Shown here piece after piece: positions 8,683 to 16,398 of a DNA stretch of 64,000 nt. Below the pieces are notes generated by a model that made no database searches, was not told the origin of the DNA, and was given only the letters and a program-made list of their open reading frames with translations. The stretch is from contig NZ_FQXH01000005.1 of assembly GCF_900129915.1 (NCBI RefSeq), positions 186,001 through 250,000 on the forward strand, in the 5' to 3' direction. Numbering within the stretch: position 1 is the first letter of the stretch; every line of letters starts with the position of its first letter. Made by a program: the position numbers and the translations under genes. Source of the DNA: Tepidibacter thalassicus DSM 15285. GTDB taxonomy: Bacteria; Bacillota; Clostridia; Peptostreptococcales; Peptostreptococcaceae.

Positions 8683-9468
8683 ATGAATGATGTATTAAAT
8701 CAAATATTAATTTATTTAAATTTATATATGCTTATTTTATCAAGATGCATAGGGTTATTTGTAGCATCACCTGTATTCGGAAGGAAAAACCTTCCGAATA
8801 TTTTTAAATTAGGATTTTCAATGATATTGGCGTATATAATTTTGCCGTATGTGAGTACTCCTAATTTGAAATATATGCCGTTTTTGCAGATACTATTTTT
8901 GTCAATTAAAGAATTGATAATAGGATTAATTATTGGATTTATTGCATTTGTAATATTTTCAATATTTTTTCTTGCAGGTTCTTTTATAGATAGAGATATG
9001 GGATTTAGTATGGCTAATGTTTTAGATCCTCAATATGGATCTCAAGTTTCTATTTCTGGGAATTATATATATATACTTTCTACGTTAATTTTTTTAATAT
9101 TAAATGGACATCATTATTTAATAAAAGGTATGATAAATAGTTTTTATATATTACCTATTAATAGTTTAATAAAAATAAATGATAATTTTTTAATATTTAT
9201 AATAAAATTATTGGATTACATTTTTATATACGCTTTAAAAATAGCTATACCTGTTATTATATCTATATTTTTGACTAATTTAATATTAGGAATTTTAGCT
9301 AGAACTATGCCTCAAATGAATGTATTTGTAGTTGGTATGCCTCTTAAAATAATGTTTGGACTTGTTATTATGGTATTTATAATTCCTTATTATGTACCTA
9401 TAATAAAAACGATATTTAAAGATATGTATGAATTTATATTTCAAAGTATAAAATTATTTCAAGGATGA
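8683..9468 (+). CDS. fliR: Flagellar type III export gate protein FliR
   Basis: FliR is the third component of the helical export gate. The 261 residues consist almost wholly of membrane helices, with SPVFGRKNLPNIFKLGFS near residue 28 and DPQYGSQVSISGNYIYILS near residue 118 as family landmarks. An AGAGATGA site lies before ATG 8683. Its stop overlaps a possible flhB start. The coding sequence contains a terminator-like hairpin at 8774-8805, noted separately. Confidence 0.95.
   Translation: MNDVLNQILIYLNLYMLILSRCIGLFVASPVFGRKNLPNIFKLGFSMILAYIILPYVSTPNLKYMPFLQILFLSIKELIIGLIIGFIAFVIFSIFFLAGSFIDRDMGFSMANVLDPQYGSQVSISGNYIYILSTLIFLILNGHHYLIKGMINSFYILPINSLIKINDNFLIFIIKLLDYIFIYALKIAIPVIISIFLTNLILGILARTMPQMNVFVVGMPLKIMFGLVIMVFIIPYYVPIIKTIFKDMYEFIFQSIKLFQG
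8774..8805 (+). terminator. Terminator-like hairpin inside fliR
   Basis: Two perfectly complementary 11-base arms (8774-8784 and 8790-8800) enclose a loop of five A and are followed at once by five T. This is the full signature of a factor-independent terminator, yet it lies within codons for the conserved FGRKNLPNIF stretch of FliR. Whether it stops RNA polymerase when ribosomes follow closely is unknown. Confidence 0.6.
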
Positions 9469-9473
9469 GATAT

Positions 9474-10562
9474 ATGAGTATGTATATTGATTTACAGCTT
9501 TTTGCTGGAGAAGAAAAAACGGAAAAAGCAACGCCTAAAAAGAGACAAGAAGCTAGAAAAAAAGGTCAAGTATTTCAAAGTAGAGAGATAACTTCTTCTT
9601 TAACATTGATTTGTTCTTTGTTAATTTTAAAATATTTTGGTAAATATATAGTTAATGATATATATGAAAGTATATTATTTTTTAAAGAGAATTTTTTAAA
9701 TGCTGAATTTGAAAATACTTTAGTTGGGTATAGAATTTTTATATATATTTTTTATTTTGCGATTAAAGGAGCTATTTTGATTGTATTAATAAATGCTGTA
9801 ACAGCTTTTTTAAGCAGTCGAATTCAAGTAGGAAATTTATTTACTACTGAAACTTTAAAGTTTAAATTTGAAAGATTGAATCCTGTTGAAGGGTTTAAAA
9901 AACTTTTTTCAGTAAAAGCTTTTTTTGAATTTTCAAAATCGAGTTTTAAACTTTTAATACTTATAGTTATATCTTATATTCATGTAAAAAAAAATATATC
10001 TTATTTATTAAAACCAATGTATTTAAATAAAGTTCAGTTTTCTTATGCGTTATTTAATTTAGCTATTGATCTTGGAATCAAGTTGTCTGTTGTACTTTTT
10101 GTTTTATCTATTTTTGATTACTTATATCAATGGTATGAATATGAAAAAAATTTAAAAATGTCTAAACAAGAAATAAAAGAAGAATTTAAACAATCAGAAG
10201 GAGATCCTCAAATTAAATCTAAAATAAAAGAAAAACAAAGACAATCTGCAATGAAAAGAATGATGCAGGATATTCCAAAAGCAGATGTTATTATTACAAA
10301 TCCAACTCATTTTGCTGTTGCTATAAGATATGATGAAACTGAGTATGATGCACCTTATGTAATTGGAAAAGGAAAGAATTTAGTTGCGTTAAAAATTAAA
10401 GAAAAAGCGAGAGAAAATAATATACCAATAGTAGAAAATAAACCCTTAGCAAGAGAGTTATATGCTGTAGTTAATATAGGTGATTTAATACCTCCACAAC
10501 TTTATGAAGCTATAGCCGAAATACTTGCTTATGTATATTCATTAAAAAATGGGACTAAGTAG
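9474..10562 (+). CDS. flhB: Flagellar export substrate-switch protein FlhB
   Basis: FlhB is the cytoplasmic switch of the export apparatus that changes from hook to filament substrates after autocleavage. The N-terminus EEKTEKATPKKRQEARKKGQ is the family landmark. Four membrane helices lie between about 30 and 210, and the cleavage motif NPTH is intact in ITNPTHFAVAIRYDE at about residue 275. I chose ATG 9474 (362 residues), with AAGGA 8 bases upstream. An ATG at 9465 overlaps the fliR stop in ATGA fashion and is the alternative. Confidence 0.95.
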   Translation: MSMYIDLQLFAGEEKTEKATPKKRQEARKKGQVFQSREITSSLTLICSLLILKYFGKYIVNDIYESILFFKENFLNAEFENTLVGYRIFIYIFYFAIKGAILIVLINAVTAFLSSRIQVGNLFTTETLKFKFERLNPVEGFKKLFSVKAFFEFSKSSFKLLILIVISYIHVKKNISYLLKPMYLNKVQFSYALFNLAIDLGIKLSVVLFVLSIFDYLYQWYEYEKNLKMSKQEIKEEFKQSEGDPQIKSKIKEKQRQSAMKRMMQDIPKADVIITNPTHFAVAIRYDETEYDAPYVIGKGKNLVALKIKEKARENNIPIVENKPLARELYAVVNIGDLIPPQLYEAIAEILAYVYSLKNGTK

Positions 10563-10572
10563 GGGGATTAAA

Positions 10573-12612
10573 ATGAAAAAATCAGGAGATATTATAGTTA
10601 CTATAGGGATAATAGGTATAATTTTAATGATAATAATACCAGTACCCCTTTTTGTACTTGATATTCTTTTAAGTTTGAATATATCTATTTCACTTTTGAT
10701 ACTTTTAATTGCTATATATAATAGAGAAGCATTGGAGTTTTCTATATTTCCATCTTTATTATTAATAACTACAATGTTTAGGCTTGCGCTTAATATAACC
10801 AGTACGAGATATATATTAGGAACAGGAAATGCTGGAGATGTAATTGAAGCTTTTGGTAATTTTGTAATGGGTGGAAATGCTTTAGTTGGATTTATAGTTT
10901 TTATCATAATAATTATTATTCAGTTTATGGTAATTACAAAAGGAGCAGAAAGAGTATCAGAGGTAGGTGCTAGATTTACTCTCGATGCTATGCCGGGAAA
11001 ACAAATGGCAATAGATGCTGATTTGAATTCTGGTCTTATAGACGAAAAAGAAGCTAGAGAAAGAAGAAAAAAAATACAAATGGAAGCTGATTTTTATGGA
11101 GCAATGGATGGTGCATCTAAATTTGTAAAAGGAGATGCTATTGCTGGTATAATTATAGCTGTTATTAATATATTAGCTGGATTTGTAATGGGGATAGTTT
11201 TTCAGCATTTATCTATACAGGATGCTATAAGCAGATATACTTTGCTTACTGTAGGGGATGGATTAGTATCTCAAATACCAGCTCTTCTTATATCTACAGC
11301 TACAGGTATAGTTGTTACGAGAGCTGCTTCGGAATCAAATTTAGGTAATGACGTTATCAATCAGCTTTTTAAGCAACCTAAAATTATGTTTATAATATCG
11401 GGAGTTTTATTCTTTTTATCATTAACTCCACTTCCAGCTATTCCTTATTTAACTTTGTCGATAATTTTTCTTATATTAGGTTTTAATATAAAAAAATCAG
11501 TAGATGTTTTAGAAGAATCGGAACAAGAAGAAGGCGAAGAATCTACGGATGTGGATATTGAGGAGATAAGAAAACCTGAAAATGTATTACCTCTTCTTCA
11601 AGTAGATCCTATTGAATTAGAGTTTGGTTATGGAATAATACCTCTTGCTGATAAGTCTCAAGGCGGAGATTTATTTGATAGACTAGTTATGATAAGGAGA
11701 CAATGTGCTATTGAAATGGGAATAATTGTACCTATGATAAGACTTAGAGATAATATACAGCTTGAAGCGAATGAATATATTATTAAAATAAAAGGAGTTG
11801 AAATAGCTAAAGGTGAAATAATGTTTGATCATTATTTAGCCATGAATCCAGGAATGGTGGAAGGTGAAATAAGTGGTATTGATACTATAGAACCAGCTTT
11901 TGGACTTCCTGCTAAGTGGATTGATGAAAAAGAAAGGGAAAGAGCCGAAATATTAGGTTATACTGTAGTTGATCCACCTTCAATCATTTCAACTCATTTG
12001 ACAGAAATTATAAAAAAATTCTCATATGAACTTTTAGGAAGACAAGAAGTTAAAATGTTAATTGATAATTTAAAAGAGAATAGTCCAGCTTTAGTTGAAG
12101 AAGTAATACCTAATTTGTTTTCATTGGGAGATATTCAAAAAGTATTAGCAAATCTTTTAAGAGAAGGAGTATCTATTAGAAATTTATCAACTATTATAGA
12201 AACTTTAGCGGATTATGGAACTATAACAAAAGATACAGATACTCTTACTGAATATGTAAGACAAGCTTTGTTTAGATCGATAACTAAACAGTTTATTCCT
12301 AATAATGAAGCTAAAGTCATAACTTTAGATCAAAATTTAGAAAAGATAATTATGGATTCTATTCAACCAACAGAAACAGGTAATTATTTAGCTTTAGATC
12401 CTCAAATTTCTCAAAAGCTTGTTTCTAGTTTAAGTAAAGAAGTAGAAAAACTTTTATCGATAGGAGAACAACCTATTATAGTTACACCTCCTGTGATAAG
12501 AATATATTTTAAACGCTTTGTAGAACAAATTAGTGATGATATAATTGTATTGTCATACAATGAAATAGACCCTAAAGTGAAAATCCAATCTGTAGGGATG
12601 GTGAGTATATAA
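10573..12612 (+). CDS. flhA: Flagellar export protein FlhA
   Basis: FlhA is the large export-gate subunit that docks chaperone-substrate complexes and couples export to proton flow. The N-terminal half has eight predicted membrane helices. The cytoplasmic loop with the FHIPEP-family signature runs RVSEVGARFTLDAMPGKQMA then IDADLNSGLI (about 125-160), and the soluble C-terminal half (about 335-679) is complete. I chose ATG 10573, 679 residues, because AGGGGGAT lies 6 bases upstream; an ATG at 10549 inside flhB lacks a site. It follows flhB by 10 bases. Confidence 0.96.
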   Translation: MKKSGDIIVTIGIIGIILMIIIPVPLFVLDILLSLNISISLLILLIAIYNREALEFSIFPSLLLITTMFRLALNITSTRYILGTGNAGDVIEAFGNFVMGGNALVGFIVFIIIIIIQFMVITKGAERVSEVGARFTLDAMPGKQMAIDADLNSGLIDEKEARERRKKIQMEADFYGAMDGASKFVKGDAIAGIIIAVINILAGFVMGIVFQHLSIQDAISRYTLLTVGDGLVSQIPALLISTATGIVVTRAASESNLGNDVINQLFKQPKIMFIISGVLFFLSLTPLPAIPYLTLSIIFLILGFNIKKSVDVLEESEQEEGEESTDVDIEEIRKPENVLPLLQVDPIELEFGYGIIPLADKSQGGDLFDRLVMIRRQCAIEMGIIVPMIRLRDNIQLEANEYIIKIKGVEIAKGEIMFDHYLAMNPGMVEGEISGIDTIEPAFGLPAKWIDEKERERAEILGYTVVDPPSIISTHLTEIIKKFSYELLGRQEVKMLIDNLKENSPALVEEVIPNLFSLGDIQKVLANLLREGVSIRNLSTIIETLADYGTITKDTDTLTEYVRQALFRSITKQFIPNNEAKVITLDQNLEKIIMDSIQPTETGNYLALDPQISQKLVSSLSKEVEKLLSIGEQPIIVTPPVIRIYFKRFVEQISDDIIVLSYNEIDPKVKIQSVGMVSI

Positions 12613-12614
12613 TA

Positions 12615-13769
12615 ATGCAAATAAAGAAGTTTGTTGCAGATAATGCACAAGAAGCTATTAAAAAAGCTAAAAATGAATTAGGGGATAATGCAGTGATACT
12701 TCATACAAAAAAAATTAAAACAGGAGGAATATTTGGTTTTTTAAAAAAAGAAAAAGTAGAAGTATTAGCTGCTTTAGAAAAGCAGCAATTAGAAAATAAA
12801 ATGGTTGCTTTAAAAGAAAAAAACTTAGATAATAGAGATATAAAAGAAATACAATTCAAGGATCAAGTAAAGAAACAATTAGATAAAATTAAATATGAAA
12901 ATGAAGAAGTTAATACACTAAATAGAGAAATACAAGAGTTAAAACAAATGATAAAAAAAATTAACAATAAAGTAGATATTAAATTTAATGATGAAAAAAG
13001 CATAAAAGTTAAATTTAAAGATTATTATAATAATCTTAAAAGAAAAGGATTGTCTGATGAGTTAATAGAAAATATTTTATGTGATATTGAAGATGTAGAT
13101 ATAGATGATAATAAATTTGAGGCTTATGTTGGAAAATATTTATTAGATAAGTTTAAAATATATGAACTTAATGATATTGATTTTGATAAAAAAATAAATA
13201 TATTTGTTGGAGCGACAGGTGTTGGGAAAACTACAACTTTAGCAAAACTTGCTTCAGAAGTTGTTTTACAAAAAGATAAGAAAGTTGGTTTTTTAACATT
13301 AGACACTTATAGAATTTCAGCTGTTGATCAATTAAAGACATATGCCGATATATTAAATGCTCCTATTGAAGTAGCTTATGATTTAAATGATGTAAGTTAT
13401 TGTATAGAAAAATTAAAAAATAGGGATTTAATATTTGTAGATACAGCTGGAAGAAGCCATAAAAATAAAAAACATATGAAAGAATTAAAGGAATTTTTAA
13501 ATTGTTTTAAAGAAAAAGAAGTATTTTTAGTATTAAGTGCTAATTGCAATATAGATGATATAAAAAGTATTATTAATGAATATAGTTTTTTAAATGATTA
13601 TAAAATTATAGTAACTAAATTAGATGAAACTGATAATATAGGTATAGTATTAGATATTTTATATAATTCTAATAAATTTATAACTTATACTACCTTTGGT
13701 CAAAATGTGCCAGATGATATAGAGAAATTTGATCTTAAAAAAGTAGTAAATGAAGTTCTTAGGAGGTAA
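12615..13769 (+). CDS. flhF: Flagellar SRP-type GTPase FlhF
   Basis: FlhF is the third SRP-family GTPase and sets the position and number of flagella. An N-terminal basic B domain begins MQIKKFVADNAQEAIKKAKN, followed by a coiled linker. The G domain (about 190-384) contains GATGVGKTTTLAKLA (G1, about 199), TLDTYRISAVDQLKTYADI, IFVDTAGRS (G3) and TKLDET (G4). It lies 2 bases after flhA and 6 before its partner flhG. All GTPase motifs look intact. Confidence 0.95.
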   Translation: MQIKKFVADNAQEAIKKAKNELGDNAVILHTKKIKTGGIFGFLKKEKVEVLAALEKQQLENKMVALKEKNLDNRDIKEIQFKDQVKKQLDKIKYENEEVNTLNREIQELKQMIKKINNKVDIKFNDEKSIKVKFKDYYNNLKRKGLSDELIENILCDIEDVDIDDNKFEAYVGKYLLDKFKIYELNDIDFDKKINIFVGATGVGKTTTLAKLASEVVLQKDKKVGFLTLDTYRISAVDQLKTYADILNAPIEVAYDLNDVSYCIEKLKNRDLIFVDTAGRSHKNKKHMKELKEFLNCFKEKEVFLVLSANCNIDDIKSIINEYSFLNDYKIIVTKLDETDNIGIVLDILYNSNKFITYTTFGQNVPDDIEKFDLKKVVNEVLRR

Positions 13770-13775
13770 ATAATT

Positions 13776-14666
13776 ATGGATCAAGCCTCAAAATTAAGAA
13801 GTGCTATTTTGAAAAAAAATAGTTATAATTATATAAATAATAAAAGCAACAATGAAAATGAACCAAGGGTAATATGTATATCTAGTGGTAAAGGTGGAGT
13901 TGGAAAAAGTAATTTTACTTTAAATTTAGCTTTAGCTTTGAAAAAAAAAGGTAGTAGGGTTTTGATTATAGATGCTGATTTAGGACTTGCTAATATAGAA
14001 ATTCTTCTTGGGATTAGTCCGAAATTAGGTCTTGTAGATTTAGTTAAAGATAATGTGAATATTGAAGATATAATTATAGAAGGACCTTTAGGTATAAAAA
14101 TAATTTCAGGAGGAGCAGGAATAAGTGATATAGTCGATTTACCACTTTATAAATTAAATAAAATATTAAATAATATAGCTTATTTAAAAAATTATGCAGA
14201 TTTTATGTTAATAGATACAGGAGCTGGTATATCGAAATCGGTTATATCTTTTATATCAGCTTCTGAAGAAATAATTGTGGTTTCAACTCCTGAGCCCACA
14301 GCTATAGCTGATGCATATGCTTTAATTAAAGTTATTAGTAAAGAATCTACTAGTAAAATTATAAGTTTAGTTGTAAATAAGGCTGATACAAAAAAAGAAG
14401 CTGAAAATACTTTTAATAAATTAAGTTTAGTATCTAAAAAATTTTTATATAAAAATATTGAATATTTAGGATATATAAGTAATGATAAAAATGTTCAAAC
14501 TTGTGTAAAAAGACAGATTCCTTTTTATATAGGGGCACCTAATAGTCTAGCAAGTCAAAATATAGATAATATTTGTAATAAACTATTAGGGAAAAAAGAA
14601 AATAATAAATTATTTAGTAGTTTTGTGAAAAAATTATCTGGTTTATTTTTTAGCAATAGGGGGTAA
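13776..14666 (+). CDS. flhG: Flagellar number regulator FlhG (YlxH, MinD-like ATPase)
   Basis: A 296-residue MinD/ParA-type ATPase. The deviant Walker A motif SSGKGGVGKSNFTLNLA lies at about residues 36-52, switch I as IIDADLGLANIEILLG, and Walker B as FMLIDTGAG. The C-terminus is basic and amphipathic, as expected for membrane contact. FlhG stimulates FlhF GTPase and limits flagellar number. It is directly downstream of flhF with an AGGAGG site before the ATG. Confidence 0.94.
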   Translation: MDQASKLRSAILKKNSYNYINNKSNNENEPRVICISSGKGGVGKSNFTLNLALALKKKGSRVLIIDADLGLANIEILLGISPKLGLVDLVKDNVNIEDIIIEGPLGIKIISGGAGISDIVDLPLYKLNKILNNIAYLKNYADFMLIDTGAGISKSVISFISASEEIIVVSTPEPTAIADAYALIKVISKESTSKIISLVVNKADTKKEAENTFNKLSLVSKKFLYKNIEYLGYISNDKNVQTCVKRQIPFYIGAPNSLASQNIDNICNKLLGKKENNKLFSSFVKKLSGLFFSNRG

Positions 14667-14673
14667 ATTTTGA

Positions 14674-15324
14674 ATGAAATATAAAAACTGTTTTAAAGTA
14701 GGTGATAAACTAGAAATTCAGGTATTAGGTAGCTATACAGAAAAAGACAAAAATTTAATCAGTCAACTTCTTGAAATAGTATCAGAAGAAGAATTTTTAA
14801 TAGCAATACCTATACATGAAGGAAATTTAGTTCCAATACATATTGGAAGTAAAATATTAGTATATTATAGCATTGATAATAAAGGAGTATTTTACTTTAC
14901 TGCAAAATTAATAGATAGAAAAAATACTGAGATTCCTTATTTTAGAATACAGCAATTAGAAGAGACAAAAACTATACAAAGAAGAAATTATTTTAGATTA
15001 GATGTTAGTATTCCAGTGAAAATTTATAACAATGAAAATGAAATCATTATAAATGGATATACAAAAGATTTAAGTGGAGGAGGTTTTAAATTAATATCAG
15101 ATAAAAAATTAGAAAATAATGAACAAGTATGTTGTAAAATGAATATAGAAGGAAATGAACTTGAAATAAAAGGAGAAGTAATAAGAGTTAATGTATATAC
15201 AAAGAATATGAAACAATTTGAACTTGGAATTAAGTTTGTAGAATTGGAGGAAAAAATTAGAAATTATATTGTCGGTTATTTATTTAAACAACAAAGAATA
15301 TTAAGACAAAAAGGATTGATTTAG
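14674..15324 (+). CDS. PilZ domain c-di-GMP effector, YcgR/YpfA-like flagellar brake
   Basis: A 216-residue protein with an N-terminal YcgR-type beta-barrel (about 5-100) and a C-terminal PilZ domain (about 105-210). The c-di-GMP-binding elements are present: RRNYFR (the RxxxR motif) and DLSGGGFK (the [DN]xSxxG motif). Such proteins slow or alter motor function when c-di-GMP is high (YcgR in Escherichia coli, DgrA/MotI in Bacillus subtilis). The placement between flhG and cheB in the fla/che operon fits that role; the actual target is inferred. The stop codon abuts the ATG of cheB with no gap. Confidence 0.88.
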   Translation: MKYKNCFKVGDKLEIQVLGSYTEKDKNLISQLLEIVSEEEFLIAIPIHEGNLVPIHIGSKILVYYSIDNKGVFYFTAKLIDRKNTEIPYFRIQQLEETKTIQRRNYFRLDVSIPVKIYNNENEIIINGYTKDLSGGGFKLISDKKLENNEQVCCKMNIEGNELEIKGEVIRVNVYTKNMKQFELGIKFVELEEKIRNYIVGYLFKQQRILRQKGLI

Positions 15325-16395
15325 ATGGATAAAATAAGAGTATTAGTAGTTGATGATTCAGCTTTTATAAGAAAGATAATTAAAGATATTTTGTCTGTTG
15401 ATAAACAAATTCAAGTGGTAGATGTTGCGAAAAATGGGAAAGAAGCTATAGAAAAATTGATGTTAAATGAAGTAGATGTAGTAACGTTAGATGTTGAAAT
15501 GCCAATTATGAATGGAATATTAACTTTAGAAAAAATAATGAAAGAAAAACCAACACCTGTAGTTATGCTCAGTAGTTTAACTAAAAGTGGAGCAGATTTA
15601 ACAATACAAGCTTTAAATTTAGGTGCTGTAGATTTTATAACTAAACCCTCAAATATTTTTAAAATAAATGATGAAGAAATAAAATCATTGATTATAAATA
15701 AGATAAAAACTGCTTCAAAAGTTAAGATTTCTAGAAGACATTATACGAAGAGAGAAATTGTAAAAATAAAGAAAGAAAATACAAATAAAAAAAGTATTAA
15801 TATAGGATTTGGGCAAGTAGAATCTATAATTGCAATAGGAACTTCTACAGGAGGACCTAGGGCGCTTCAAGAGGTTCTACCTAATATTTCAAAAAATGTT
15901 AAAGCACCAATTGTTATAGTTCAGCATATGCCTCCTGGGTTTACAAAATCTTTAGCAGAAAGATTAAATAATATTTCTGAAGTTTTAGTAAAAGAAGCAG
16001 AAGATGGTGAAATTGTAAAAAATGGGGTAGCATATATTGCTCCAGGTGATAAGCATATCAAATTTAAAAATGAAGGAAATAAAATTAAAATAGTTTTGGA
16101 CGATGGTCAAAAGGTTTCAGGACACAAACCTTCTGTAGATGCAATGTTTTATTCATTATGTGAAATTGATTTAAGGAAAATTATTGCTGTTGTAATGACG
16201 GGAATGGGTTCTGATGGAACGAAAGGATTGAATAAATTAAAACAAGTGAAACAAAATGTTATATCAATAGCTGAAGATGAGTCAACATGTGTAGTTTTTG
16301 GAATGCCAAAATCAATTATAAATTTAGGATTAGCTGATAAAGTTTTTCCGGTTAATCTTATTGGCAAAGAAATTAATAAATTAATGGGGGTGTAA
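15325..16395 (+). CDS. cheB: Chemotaxis protein-glutamate methylesterase/deamidase CheB
   Basis: CheB removes methyl groups from chemoreceptor glutamates for adaptation. The N-terminal receiver domain (1-120) has VVDDSAFIR and the phospho-acceptor Asp in TLDVEMPIMNG. The C-terminal esterase domain (about 165-355) carries the catalytic serine in AIGTSTGGPRAL, the histidine in VQHMPPGFT and the aspartate in MTGMGSDGTKG. The length of 356 residues is typical. It starts immediately after the PilZ gene and ends 3 bases before cheA. No cheR is visible in the window, so methylation must be encoded elsewhere. Confidence 0.96.
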   Translation: MDKIRVLVVDDSAFIRKIIKDILSVDKQIQVVDVAKNGKEAIEKLMLNEVDVVTLDVEMPIMNGILTLEKIMKEKPTPVVMLSSLTKSGADLTIQALNLGAVDFITKPSNIFKINDEEIKSLIINKIKTASKVKISRRHYTKREIVKIKKENTNKKSINIGFGQVESIIAIGTSTGGPRALQEVLPNISKNVKAPIVIVQHMPPGFTKSLAERLNNISEVLVKEAEDGEIVKNGVAYIAPGDKHIKFKNEGNKIKIVLDDGQKVSGHKPSVDAMFYSLCEIDLRKIIAVVMTGMGSDGTKGLNKLKQVKQNVISIAEDESTCVVFGMPKSIINLGLADKVFPVNLIGKEINKLMGV

Positions 16396-16398
16396 ATA

